DNA from: Carallia brachiata
Taxonomy: Eukaryota; Streptophyta; Magnoliopsida; Malpighiales; Rhizophoraceae
Assembly: GCA_021464245.1 (NCBI GenBank)
Contig: JADCRB010000013.1
Coordinates: 12,249,245 to 12,313,244, forward strand
Length of the DNA stretch: 64,000 nt
Direction of reading: 5' to 3'
A program made the translations under genes and the position numbers. This document shows positions 19,401 to 31,297 of the stretch, in pieces. The notes under the pieces are model-generated. The model was not told the DNA's origin. It ran no database searches and saw only the letters and a program-made list of their open reading frames with translations. The number at the start of each line of letters is the position of its first letter. Positions within the stretch are counted from its first letter, which is position 1.

Positions 19401-19875
19401 CTATAAAGCAATGCCTTTTAACTATGATTACCAGTAAACACAAAAACCCAATACTTCAATTGTAATTTAAAAAATAATTACTAATAAAATCATACGTTTC
19501 CGGAGGGATTTGTGGCGATGGAATCGAACTTAATCCGGGCATTGCCGCCCTGCGCCTCGGCCCGCCTGATCTCCTCCACCAAGACCGGCGCCAGCCTTAT
19601 AATCATCGCGAAAGCAGGTGGGGTGCTGCCAGGAATAAGGGAAAACGTCTCCTCCGCAGCTGCCGACGAACTGGCGGCGACGTTGGAAGGCGGGCCAGGG
19701 CGGTTGAGAGGATTGGAGGAGCCGCCACCGAGGGAGAGACGGCCGGTAGTGGCAGGGGTACGGCTGGGGGGAGGAGGCGGCGGCGGGAAGGAGGAGCGCT
19801 TGTTGTTGCCTCCAGCGGCGGCGCCACCTCTTCCTCCGCCGCCGCGGCCTCCGAGCTTTGAGCCACCCCGTACAT
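13463..19875 (-). CDS. ELL-like elongation factor with C-terminal occludin/ELL domain (dentin-sialophosphoprotein-like)
   Basis: Twelve coding exons: 19875-19496, 18750-18524, 18021-17954, 17700-17630, 17469-17163, 17007-16939, 16859-16771, 16505-14313, 14170-14093, 13975-13864, 13677-13627, 13513-13463. The intended protein is about 1232 residues: a Gly/Pro-rich N-terminus (to about 70), a conserved core with FRFTWSREFGDLCDIYEE (exon 2), a basic PPFKKRKV patch (exon 4), a winged-helix-like segment from MQSMLIALLTENPKG to GKYILKTG (exons 5-7), a 731-residue Ser/Asp/Glu-rich linker in exon 8, and the C-terminal occludin/ELL domain. ELL proteins promote RNA polymerase II elongation; the role here is inferred from those domains. 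The sequence as supplied lacks one base at three sites (runs at 19866-19869, 17679-17680, 17410-17414), which breaks the frame within exons 1, 4 and 5, while the 2.2-kb exon 8 is clean. Assembly error is likelier than a pseudogene. Confidence 0.86.
16103..16310 (-). other. Ser/Asp acidic repeat tract inside the ELL-like gene
   Basis: Within exon 8 the reverse strand encodes a run dominated by Ser, Asp, Glu and Gly (SESGSESDSDSDSSDSGSDS and more), followed by SPRSRSKSP. It resembles casein-kinase-2-type phosphorylation tracts and explains the dentin-sialophosphoprotein label such genes receive. The complementary strand gives long spurious open frames here. Confidence 0.85.
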
Positions 19876-19978
19876 TAGAGGAGCTGTGAAAGTCTGCGTT
19901 TTTTCTTTTTCGTTAATTAATTAAATTTCTTTAATTATATAGGGAGGAAGGAAGAAAGGAATCCACTTCAATTGTCTC

Positions 19979-20037
<59 letters not shown>

Positions 20038-20993
20038 GTGATATTTGATCATAATTACAATTAACAATCGACCCAAGCTATTAATTGTGATATTAATAAT
20101 ATTTTTTTCAATAATTTTTAAGTTAGAAAAAAGACTTTGATATATAAATCTGTAAAGTCGTTGTGAAAAGATGCAGAATTAATTGGTTGCATTTTTTTGA
20201 TATTTTTATTTAACGTTAATTTATCCATGCACATCATAAATAAAAAATTATAAATATTTATAAAATTTATAATTAAAATTAATATACAACAAACTTATAA
20301 TTAAATACTCAAAGATTAATCTTATTGCATTTTTCTATAACTTCTGTCTATTATTATTTTATGAAAAAAAAAAAAAGTTGGATTTCATTCTTACGTGAAA
20401 TGAAAGGTTGACTCACAATGATAACGCTATCATTCTCAATTCCCCCAATTTAACCATAATTTTTTAAAATTAAAAATTCTTTAGAGAATAAAAAAACATA
20501 AAATTTAATTATAAGTATAATTTTTTATATTTTTTTAAAATTAAAATTTAATACATAATTTAAATTTTTAATTACTAAATAATGTATGAGTTCAAATATG
20601 TTAATATTAAAATTATTTTATTAATAAATCACAAGTCATAATATTCAAACGTGCATTATAATTATAATGTTCATTAAACAATAAACAATCAATATTAATA
20701 ATCAATAATAATAATAGTAAATAATAATAATATTTAATAAATAATCAAACAGATTTTAAACTTATATTATTCTATCACCTTAAAAAAAATATATACTTTT
20801 ACTGTTGAAATTTGTTTTTACTACTGAATTTCTCAAAATGGTCAGAATCAAATAATAAATAAATTGAAAGCCAGAACTCGGGCCGAGATTTTCGGTATAA
20901 AATAATAGCAATCGCAGGCATTGAAGCTTCTCCAAAGTTTGAAGACAAAAGCTTCATTCTTTCCCTTTCTCCAAGCAAAACCAGAAACTCAAA

Positions 20994-21033
<40 letters not shown>

Positions 21034-21057
21034 CAATTTCTCAAAAACACTTCCATT
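19876..21057. promoter_or_regulatory. Divergent promoter region between ELL-like (-) and UBP6 (+)
   Basis: The two start codons are 1182 bp apart. The stretch holds a (TA)26 microsatellite at 19983-20034 and AT-rich DNA with no open frame. A TATAAAATA box lies at 20896-20904 on the plus strand, followed by a (CT) run at about 20996-21019 in the UBP6 5' leader. No separate TATA box was found for the ELL-like gene. Confidence 0.55.
19983..20034. repeat. (TA)26 microsatellite
   Basis: An uninterrupted TA dinucleotide run between the ELL-like and UBP6 promoters. Confidence 0.97.
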
Positions 21058-24000
21058 ATGCTTACAGGTATCTATCTTTTTTATTCTTTTGCACTTTTTT
21101 TGTTTTTGTTGATTGATTAAACTCTGGCCCTGCCAAGATGGATCTTTTTGGGATAATGAATTAATTTAGATGTCAAAGTTTGGTTCTTTTGGGTTTATTT
21201 TTGAGTTTCACCAACTGGGTCATCAGCAATTATTGGGTTTTTGATGGGGATTATCAACTATGGATGTTCTTTGGGATTGGGTTGTTGGGTACTTTTCTTT
21301 GTTTGTGCTAGATGTGCATGATACTTATTGGATTAGAGATGTATTTTAGCTACTTTTGACTGCCGTTGGTTTTTCTGGATTAGATTTTTAAGTTGATTTT
21401 TATAGTGTGGTTGACTAAAGGGAAGCTAGGTATCAATCAAATGTTTATCCAGAGAAAAAGAAGCAAGAAGAAGATTTTTCAAGTATAGGTTTTGTTTATA
21501 TTGATGTAGATGACATGTACATTATTGCTTGCAATTAACTCCACATAGAAGTTTATGACTGCATTTTTATTCCTTTCATATTTAAGGGCAATTGGAATTA
21601 ATGTGATGAGAGAAAGCCTGTTTACTTGTTTTGGATTTCGGAAGATCCTATGCTGTGGTTAAGTGATTAGGACCGTGTGCTTTTATAAGCAGTTCATGAG
21701 ATAATATGGTCATTCTGATGCATTAATAGCCAATATGGGATTCGATGAATAATCCAAATTGCATTTGTTTTAAAAAAAACACTTCTGTTTATTTGTAGTA
21801 GCCTGGTTGTTAAATGTGAAATTTTCAATGGGCTGTTGCAGTTAGTGTCAAATGGCAGAAGGAGGTGTTTTCGAAAGTGGAAATAGACACGAGCCAGCCC
21901 CCTTATGTTTTCAAGTGCCAGTTGTATGACTTGACCGGAGTGCCACCTGAGAGGCAGAAGATTATGCTTAAGGGCGGCTTGTTGTTGAAGGTAACTAAAT
22001 GGTTCTGTCATTTGTTGTGCTTTATTTGTTTTCTGTTTCTTGTTCTAGTCATATTAGTTGAAGATTCTTCGACTGTTATTTTCCCTCCTGTCCCATGCAA
22101 TATATCAGGAATGTTTAGTATGCTCTTATGACGGAATTTGGATATCACTTGTTCTTATCTTCATTCTTTAACGCAGGATGATGATGATTGGTCAACAGTA
22201 AAAGTGAAAGAGGTGACTGGGTCTTTACTCTATAGTCTATACAGCGACTTTGCAGTGTTCAAACGCTCTTCGTGTTGGAAAGTGACTTTAATTTTCTTTA
22301 AATTTTTTCCAGGGTCAAAGATTGATGATGATGGGAACTGCTGATGAGATTGTGAAGGCCCCAGAGAAGGGTCCTGTTTTCATCGAAGATCTGCCCGAAG
22401 AGGAACAAGTGGTTGCTGTGGTAAGGTTCTTTAGTTTTTCTGTTATCATACATTTTTAAAACATTTCACACCATAACTAGCTTGTTGCTTTTCTCGTATT
22501 GATCTATCATGTTTTGTATACTGGGTCTGAGGCATTATCCATTAAAATAGAGTAGAATGGATATCCTCAATTGATAATGCATATTTCTTGTTTGAAAGTG
22601 GTTAATTGCTAAAATCACAGCAAAAACTTATGAAACAAGGATAATTTAGTGCACTTTAGTGATCTAATGTTTGCCAAGCCAACTTAAGGTACAAGCTGCA
22701 ATGCTTCTCATTAAAAATAAAGTGGGTGAAAAGTTGTTCAAGGGAAACTTATGTTGGAAGCAGACAATGAAGAGTACAATGAAAGTGGAAGAGTAAAATT
22801 AGCGAAAATTGGAGCTCACAACTCATTGGAAGTCATGTGAAATTAGAAAGGGTAGGAAAAAAAGAGTGACAAGCAAGGAGAAAGGCCTATTTGTTGTTCA
22901 AAATTTTTTTCAAAATCTTTATTAATACATTAATTTACACTGATCATATTGTTGCTCATGAGTCCTTTTGGACTGTGATGGAAATTTCCTTTTGGACTGA
23001 TGGAAATTTCAACAGTTTTCCATAGATCTTAACATGTTACTCGTGCACGCTTTGACTTTTAAAATTTTGGATGTGGGTTTTTTTTTTTTTTTCCATAACC
23101 TCATGGGTTTAATGTTTTGCATTGCCAAAGTGTTACTTTGCAGTGAAATTTAATGTTTCTCTGAAAAAGAAATCTTTCTTTTTCTTCCCTTTTCTGGGTC
23201 TGGCGATACCAACCTGCTTATGTGCTGTTATTTTGTAAATGTTGTTTATGCTTCCAGGGTCATACTGCTGGCCTATTTAATTTGGGTAACACATGCTATA
23301 TGAACTCCACTATACAATGCCTGCATTCTGTTCCGGAGTTAAAGTCTGCTCTGTTGAAGTAAGTCTCCTGTTTATGAACATGCATTTCCTAAGGTAATTG
23401 CTTGCAAGTTGCAGACAACATTTTTATGGCCTCATCCTGTGTGACTGAAATCTTGGAATCAATTTGGAATTTGGTTAGGTATCCATCTGATAGGAGGAAT
23501 GATTTGGATCAGACTTCACATATGTTGACCGCTGCAACTCGAGAACTTTTTAATGAGCTCGATAGAAGTGTCAAGCCTGTGGCACCCATGCAGTTTTGGA
23601 TGGTTTGTTATCTCTTTTGTCTATCAAATTAATTCTCAACGTTGACTTATATTTGTTTTCCTTGAGAAGCTCTTACTGATGCCTTACATGAGTGAAAGAA
23701 GCTCAACTAATCAACACCAGATTCATCTTTAATAGTGCTTCTTTACTACATGCTATTTAGTTATTTTGAGCCGAAGAAATATGTGCCAAGGAAACAAACA
23801 TGGTGTTTAGGAGGAAGGAAATTCTTGCTGGACACTTCTCTAATATGATGGATCAACATTTATCGTTATCTATTGCCCCTCCTATACTTAAGCTCCTAGA
23901 ATTTGGCAGCACTTTTGCATCTCCAATGAATTACATTAAACTGTTTTTAAATTTTTCACATTGAGTATGAAATGCATATTATCATCCTTGGATTTTAGCT

Positions 24001-27000
24001 ATAAAATTTGTGAAAATTGATGCTTTCCAGGATAGACCTATATTTGAAACTTCATTTCTTTCCGCTGGGAGTAGCACATTTATTTGTCCCCTTCTACTTG
24101 CAGGTGTTGCGCAAAAAGTATCCACAATTTGGCCAGTTGCACAATGGTGCCTTCATGCAGCAGGTTTTCTTTCTAACAGCCATCTGCTTACCATAATGTT
24201 TTGCTGATTTGATGTTGCTTTGATACTTACCTCTTTTGTACACTCTATGTAACAGGATGCAGAAGAGTGTTGGACGCAACTTTTATACACCCTTTCACAG
24301 TCTCTTAGACCACCAAATCCCAGGTAGGTATGGTATATTTTATTTAGCATGAATATGCAGCTATACTTTTGGATGTTTTTTGCACTTAGTTTTTGTAGAA
24401 GGATTCTTGCTTAGTTGTTATTTTATTCAACTCCTTTTGTTATTCCAAATTGCAGTTTAGCTGAACTAGGTTCCAGAAAATATAGTGTTAGTTAGAAGTT
24501 ATTGTGTAAGCGTTTGCCGACACATCTATGTTTCATTCTAAGCCTTTATTGTCTTTAAACTTGCAGTGAAAATCCAGATACAATGAAGCACTTTTTGGCA
24601 TCGAGCTTGCAAGCAGGTATACCTTCACTTGCTTTTCCATAGCTGTTGTTTTATGCCTAAGGTTCGTGTAGAGTTTGTTAAAGGAGACAATTGCTAAGCT
24701 TCAATCAGAGCATTCTGCTAACTGTTCGCTCGTATATAATGGAATTTAACTGAAGATAAGCGTCCTGGCATGTAATTTCTCAAAAAAAAAAGGCATCTTG
24801 GCATGCAAAAATTTTTTGGCAAATGTTTTTTATTTTTTGATGTTGATTTCTAGGATACATTGCCAAGAAAGTGGTGAAGAAAGCTCGGAGACAGAATCAG
24901 TATATTCACTAAAGTGCCACATATCACAAGAGGTGAACCATTTGCATGAAGGGCTAAAGCATGTGAGTTTTACCAGCTATTTAGTTGTTAAGATTTAATA
25001 ATTTTCTGTCTGTGTAATTATTGTAGGAGTTTCATCCCTAATGCTTTGGTTTCCATACTACTCCTTTTAACTAGTTCTTAGTGACTTTAGCCTTGTATTT
25101 CTGTCCTAGTATTCTGTTGTATTAGGCCTATCTGTCATAACTGAAATCCTATCTTGTAAATGCTATTGTTTGCAAATCCATTTGGCATGTTGGTTCTTAT
25201 AGTATCTCAGACTCAAATAAAAACAGCAGAAGAGCTTCATGGCAATAGCGTTATAACTTTCACTGGTCCACAAAATTTTTGCAATTGTTGATGACTTCTA
25301 TTGCTGTATGATAGATGAACTAGTTTTTAATGACTGACATTATCTGCAAATGTTTACTAATTAACGGTGACAATCTTGCAATGCCTGTATAATTTCTTAT
25401 TGAATGCTCCAAATGCGTTTAACTGGAGGTGACTGGTCCTTTGGTTAGTAGTAGCCCCCTGTAGGTGCTGCTAACTGGGTTATTAATGATTGTTCCAGAT
25501 ATTTGTTGAACCCAACTTTCTCCTTTCAGGAGTACATTGCTTCCCACTCTGTTACCCTTTTCCATATATGTACTGTCTATATAACCTCTGATCTGTACCA
25601 CGAAATCCATTTAAGTTGCTAATTCTCTTCTCATCGATGCATGTCTTTAAGTCAGTGATGGTACTCACTATTTTAGTGGTTGGCATAGGGTCTAAAATCT
25701 GAACTGGAAAAGGTTTCTCCTTCCTTGGGACGTAGTGCAATTTACTTGAAAGAGTCTTGTATCAGTGCCCTGCCAAGGTGACAAAATGCCTTTACTTATA
25801 CATTTTGACTTCGTTTAGCTTTCAATGTCTCACTGACCCCAATTATCTCTATATCTTGTTCCCTGTCTGATTTAAACTGTTGATGTGATTTAATTGTCAC
25901 CTGCATTCATTAGCACAATTCTTCTTTCCTTTTTTCCCATGCATTATCTAGCATCTAAGTTCTAAATCTGCCTCGTGAAATAGAAGAAATGCTTATGGTG
26001 AACGTTTCATTTTCAAGGTACTTGACAATCCAGTTTGTTCGGTTTTTCTGGAAGAGGGAGTCAAATCAAAAGGCCAAGATTTTGCGGGTGAGATCATTGT
26101 TTTGATTTTTTTAGCTGCTTAGCACTTAATTGAGGCTCAATCGTTATCATTTATGTGGTGGCCATCAATGAAAAATTTATTCTTTGTCTAAGATTCGAAT
26201 TTTATGTCGGATATACCGTGATTTAGCTCATTTCCAATTTCTGGTACAAGAAAATGAAAGTCCAACTTATTGCAAGTTAAATTCTGTTTCTGTCAGAAAG
26301 TGGATTACCCTTTGGAGTTGGATGTCTATGATTTCTGCTCACAGGAACTTCGCAAAGAATTGGAAGTGCCTCGTCAGGTATATGATAATCCTTTGGAGTT
26401 CAAACATAATCATTATGTACATATGCTCAAATTTCAGTTGTTTTGTGGTGGTTTTTTTTTTTTTTGGGTTTTGTTTTGCCACAATGACAATCAGATTTTA
26501 AGAGATGAGGAGGGTAAAAAGCTCGGTTTAAAAGCTAAAGAGAACAGCTCTGGTCCAAAAGACAATCATGTCAATGTGACTCATGGGGAGGTGATTATAT
26601 GGTTGACTATGACCTCACATACAGATATGACGGTAAACAGAACATGAAAATTTCTAGCGCATCTCATCTCCATTTATGTTTTGTCTACAGGGATCATCCA
26701 GTGGAATCGGAGAGTCAACAAAGACTACCTCAGAAGAAGGTAAAAGCTAAGCATCTCTTGTTTGTTTCACCGTGTGGAAATTTGGTAGTGAAATGCATGT
26801 ATTTATTAATTATATATGGTCATAGAATGTCAAGCGTGGCATAAATTTTGCTGAATGAGAGTTTTAATTTTCTAAACTGCAATTCATGTGGACATAGTTT
26901 TGCTATTGCAGTTTTGTTAATATGCTAAAACCTGAAGTTGGTCTTATACATGTAGTTGACTGCCAAGTTCCTGTCATTTTATTGAAAATATTTTGATTAA

Positions 27001-27542
27001 TATTCTTGTGTTCCATGGTTCGAATGCTTTGGAAGTACCTCTTTAAAAATTCTCACCCTTGTGAACACACGAGTAGCTTGTGTCCCAGGTGGTTCTTCAG
27101 ACAAAGAATCAGAATTAACAGGATTATATGATTTGGTTGCTGTGCTGACCCATAAGGGTAGGAGTGCTGATTCGGGGCATTATGTCGCCTGGGTCAAGCA
27201 AGAAAGTGGTCAGTTCTCAGACCAGCATTTCAGGACCTCGTCAGCACGATACTTGACTTAAGTTTTTAGCTGATGTTTTTCCTCCGATTCCTTACAGGGA
27301 AATGGATTGAGTACGACGATGATAGTCCTATACCGCAGAAAGAGGAAGATATAACTAGACTATCTGGAGGAGGTAAGCTCATTTTCCAGTAAAACTGTAG
27401 TGTTCTCTGCTTGTCTGAAAATCAACCACCTTTTAGTTATAATCCCATTCTATTCAATTCTAACTTCTAATTTCTTCTTGCTTCAGGTGATTGGCATATG
27501 GCATACATTTGCATGTACAAGGCACGTGCCGTGCCCAAGTAA
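21058..27542 (+). CDS. UBP6: Ubiquitin carboxyl-terminal hydrolase 6 (proteasome-associated deubiquitinase)
   Basis: Eighteen coding exons: 21058-21067, 21842-21990, 22177-22212, 22313-22420, 23258-23358, 23479-23602, 24104-24163, 24256-24323, 24567-24616, 24854-24962, 25689-25777, 26018-26087, 26297-26377, 26495-26590, 26691-26739, 27089-27208, 27298-27372, 27487-27542. The protein is 483 residues once one missing base is allowed for, matching the roughly 482 of plant UBP6. Residues 1 to about 75 are a ubiquitin-like domain (YDLTGVPPERQKIM) that docks on the proteasome. The USP Cys box is GLFNLGNTCYMNS with nucleophile C114; the His box is GRSADSGHYVAW with H431. It trims ubiquitin chains at the 26S proteasome, like yeast Ubp6 and animal USP14. 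In exon 9 one base is missing near 24586-24589: the frame before gives ENPDTMK and the frame after gives ALFGIELASR. An extra Leu codon ends exon 2. Confidence 0.96.
22963..23009. repeat. Short imperfect tandem duplication in a UBP6 intron
   Basis: A unit of 23-24 bp beginning TCCTTTTGGACTG occurs twice in a row, one copy having two extra bases. It lies in the 837-bp intron between coding exons 4 and 5. Confidence 0.75.
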
Positions 27543-27819
27543 TCTGTTTTGACAATTATCTTTAGATTTAAGCTATACATAGCTTTTCATTGTAGATTCG
27601 AATTTGCAAGCATACAATAGATTTTACACAATTTCCGGTTTTCATGTAAGCTGGATCCATATTTGTTCAGTTTTGGTTGATTTGACCCCAACTCCAAGAA
27701 GACAAAATTTCTTTTGTTTACATGCTGCATTTAGAATAGATTTTTAGGCACATTGAAATGGCAGGTCTCAAAGCTGCAATCGTGCAATCACCTTGTACAT
27801 GCTGCTGCCATGAATGTTA

Positions 27820-27861
27820 CCCTCTAAGGCGCTAATGGCTCCCTCTAAGGCGCTAATGGCT
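27820..27861. repeat. Perfect 21-bp tandem duplication downstream of UBP6
   Basis: The unit CCCTCTAAGGCGCTAATGGC plus T occurs at 27820-27840 and again at 27841-27861. It lies about 280 bp past the stop codon, in the 3' UTR or just beyond. Confidence 0.9.
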
Positions 27862-29479
27862 AAGAGTGATGGCACCACTATGTCTGGTAAGTCCCGTTGA
27901 TCACTACATATTTGTATGATAAAGAGTTGGAGAATTTGGTTTTTGGGGGTGAGGTGGGGGGCCACAGACTGCAGTTTTGCAGCTCAACCTAATGGTAACT
28001 GGAGACTCTTAGATTGCTCTTTTATTTTGGTTAGCTGATTCCAATTGGAACTCAAATTCAAAACCTTTATTCCTGGAGACGACTCAAATAACACTGAGTT
28101 GTAGCTCATTGGTTCTTAAATTTTTAATGAGGGGTGGGGCACAGTGCTCTATAGGTGCTGCAAAAGGACGCATTTGGTTGTTGGTTTGCTGGTTCAGTGA
28201 CTTGGGTCGAATACCTCAGTTTTAAAAGCACCAGTAACAAGAAAAGCATCCATGTTTATCACTATTTGGTGGACTCAGGGCCCCTTAATTTATTGTCAAT
28301 TAAGGTTTGTTTCTTTGTACAACATAAAGGACAAATTTAAAACAAAAAAAGAAAAAACCCTCGTTATTGCCTTATTGTGCAGTTAAAAAAAAAAGGTGAA
28401 ATAAAGCTCATGGGTTCCTCTATTCCCCTATTGTAAGTAGAAAAATAAAGACTTTCTGTTTTCTTTTGTGAATTGGAGAACTTATTTTTTGCCCTGAATA
28501 TAGTACGTTATAAAGTAGTTATCCAACTATAAAACTTATTTTTTTTGTACCGTCCATGTAAATGTTTAGGTGGTTGCCATTGTAGATATATTACTAAAGT
28601 TGAGTCTTGTAACCTTATTCTATTATAATTTGAAAATTATAAAATTCAGTCGTGCAAAGAACCTTTTCGTAAAGCTAGGGGCAAGGCTTAGAATGAACAA
28701 ATTCCACACTATAGAAGAGTCTCGTACTCGAGAACTTTTTTTTTTTTTGAATTTATTGTAGATGTGCTCGCCTTTTAATGAATGGCATATTTAAATATCC
28801 AGATTACATCAAACATTTGTAGATAACAAAAGCAATATAGAACCACCTTGTATAAAACAACCTTACATGGTTAAAGTGACAAAGTCACTTGTGGGGTTAA
28901 CATTCGGTAACGGCTTGAATATCCGACTCAAGGTAGGATTAAATGTACATTACTTCTGATCACCTTTGTCTAATGACTCTTGCCGAACACTTGGGATATG
29001 CTCTCCCTTGAATTTGGTGTAGAGGTCCAGATAGGCCGTGGGAGTCGTAACGCAATTTTCCTCGACAAAATTGCAAGAGAATGACTTTGTCTTCCCACTT
29101 TCTTTATAAAAAAAAAAACAAATAACAAAAAAATGTAAAATTTTTATGTTCTGCCATACTTCACATGCAGCATTGCTTTGATCAAAACAAACAAATAGCA
29201 TAGCATTGCGATTTGTAAGCACAAGAGTTTGAAGTATTAAGTGTGAACAGTCATTGTAGGATCATGGTCACAATGCTACAATTGTTGAATATCTACACAT
29301 GGTGGTGTAGATCATCATTAACTACAGAGGCGGAAGCAAAGTCATAGCTTTCTTCCTCGATTCAAATTTGGTGGCGGTCAGGACTTTGCTGCTTTCTAAT
29401 TGCAACCCATGTAAGGACAGGAGCCATTTCTTGGTTGGATAGTCCAAAGTGGGCCTCTAGCTTCTTTACAAAATTATCT

Positions 29480-29582
29480 CAAACACACAAGACTCTTACA
29501 TAATATCCGAATAGAATATCTGCAGCTCAAACCTATGATCTCTAAGTCATAATCTTACCGTTAAATCAGATCAAGGCTCACC
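29480..29582 (-). mobile_element. Au-like SINE remnant (tRNA-related 5' part)
   Basis: Read on the minus strand from 29582, the sequence starts GGTGAGCCTTGATCTGATTT and then has a degenerate B box (CATAGGTTTGAGCTGC). Plant Au-type SINEs open with GGTGAGCCTTGG and have a GGTTCGAG-type B box, from memory. The 3' part is too diverged to place its end. Confidence 0.45.
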
Positions 29583-31297
29583 ATTCAATTATTATGCTTT
29601 ACCGGACCACTTTTATGGGTTACACAATGGCAATTTCATTAGCAAGCACGTGTTGTGGGGGCTGCTCAAACTGTTTTGGCAAAATTAGGAAAACGTGTCT
29701 AAGGGGGGATATGTTTTGGGAAAGTAATATGGGTCCACATTGGGAAAATCAACGGCTTAAAATTCAAGTTTCAATGAGGTTGATGGTGATTGAAGATTCA
29801 AGAATTGTAGCTTAAGCTTAGTGGCCCATGAGGCAAAGGAAGAGGCGGAGGAGGAAAGTGGCTAGAAAAGACCAATTAAGCACTCAATCCTTTTAGTTGC
29901 AAGCAATCACATCAAATATAAACAAATTCAGATTAGTTCCAACAAACTTTCTATTCAAGTAGTTCTAGGCTTGTGGCCAATTTTGCCAAATTTAAATGTC
30001 AACCTTTAAAAATAGATTAGAACCCATTTTGATTCACAGGTCCCTTTGTGTGTGTTCTCAAAGTCCTGTTCAAAAGCGCAACTCAGAATGACTCGAGGAT
30101 GCTTGGTTTTGCTCTCAATTTCCACCACCATAACAAGACGATTGCTACCATTGAGACATATTAGGGTTAAGGTTCAAATTGTGATTATCATCACATAGAC
30201 GCGGATTGTCTTGATGCAAATGGATAAAAAAGCTATCATCGCTCGTTTGTAGTTATTATTATTAGTTGTGATTATACATCAAATATCCATAAATATGCTA
30301 CTACGTACATTTTTATGCGTTGCCACTTGATCTAAGTCTATGTAACATTTCGTTTTACTACTAGGTGTGTTCATGGTAGTAAGATGTCAACAAAGGGGAT
30401 AAACACAAAATCTAATTTCATGACAAGTTGCTAAGGAATAAAAAAAAATACCAATCACTATAGTATAGGGTAGAAAAATGATCCCCATTGAAAGAAAGTT
30501 GAACTTTGTCCAGCCCCTCCAAGACAAAATCTAGCAACGAAATTGACTGGATGGACTTTGGATCCCCCCCCCCATATCTTTCTCCCATTCCCATCAAAAT
30601 CATCTGACTCATAAACCAACAAGTAAATGTCAAATCTTCTACCCTCAATGCATGCCTACAATCGTATACTTGAGGCACAAACAAAAGCTACACATGGGAT
30701 TCCACTCTAGAATGACTTGACAATACACTATCACAAGAAAAAAACAGGCCAGCACACAAGTTTCATTGCATCAATTTGAAAGGTAATAGTGGTCATTGTC
30801 TAATCTCTTCACGCACGTAAATCAAGAGGCTTCTTGTGTGACACGAGATGTTAATACGGGATAAATTTAGACATAAATATCTTAATACAAGAAAATTGAG
30901 ATAATGAGCGTGAGATTGTAGTCTATTGTATACATACGGTTCTTATCGTTAATTACATTTATGCACCAAATAACTATAAACATACAACTTAGCGAAAAAC
31001 GAACTTTTTTGTTCCAAAAAAAAAAAAAGTCTCAAAAAGAAATGGAAAATCATATTAATAGATAGATATCCTTTCCTCCTTCACATGCAGAGCCAAGAAA
31101 TACCAATCAAAAACACCCAACAAGAGACACATTATCCTATATGGTAGCTCTTGATTTGGCAATTGCTAGTTTGCTACAAATCTTTTAGCCTATTTCACAA
31201 CCATATTTACCATCATAATCGATCAAACTTAGCATAATAAAAATAATAATAATTAAAAAGGGAAAAAAAACAAATAGCAAAAAAAAAAAAAGGAGAA

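Larger units (their letters stand above)
27543..31297. other. Spacer between UBP6 and the Dof gene
   Basis: It begins with the UBP6 3' UTR and ends with the Dof 3' UTR; the genes face each other. No recognisable complete gene is present. A minus-strand open stretch at about 28953-29105 ends in a stop and follows an AG after a T-rich tract, so it could be a terminal exon of an unknown or decayed gene, but I do not recognise the peptide. A tRNA-derived SINE remnant lies near 29.5 kb. Confidence 0.4.

Noticed and set aside
13463..19875. ELL-like gene as a true pseudogene
   Set aside because: The 2.2-kb exon and all twelve splice junctions are intact, and the same kind of single-base defect occurs in unrelated neighbours.
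19512..19889. Plus-strand open frame of 125 codons opposite ELL-like exon 1
   Set aside because: It is the complement of the Gly/Pro-rich first exon, which is GC-rich and so free of stops. It has no family resemblance and no splice partners.
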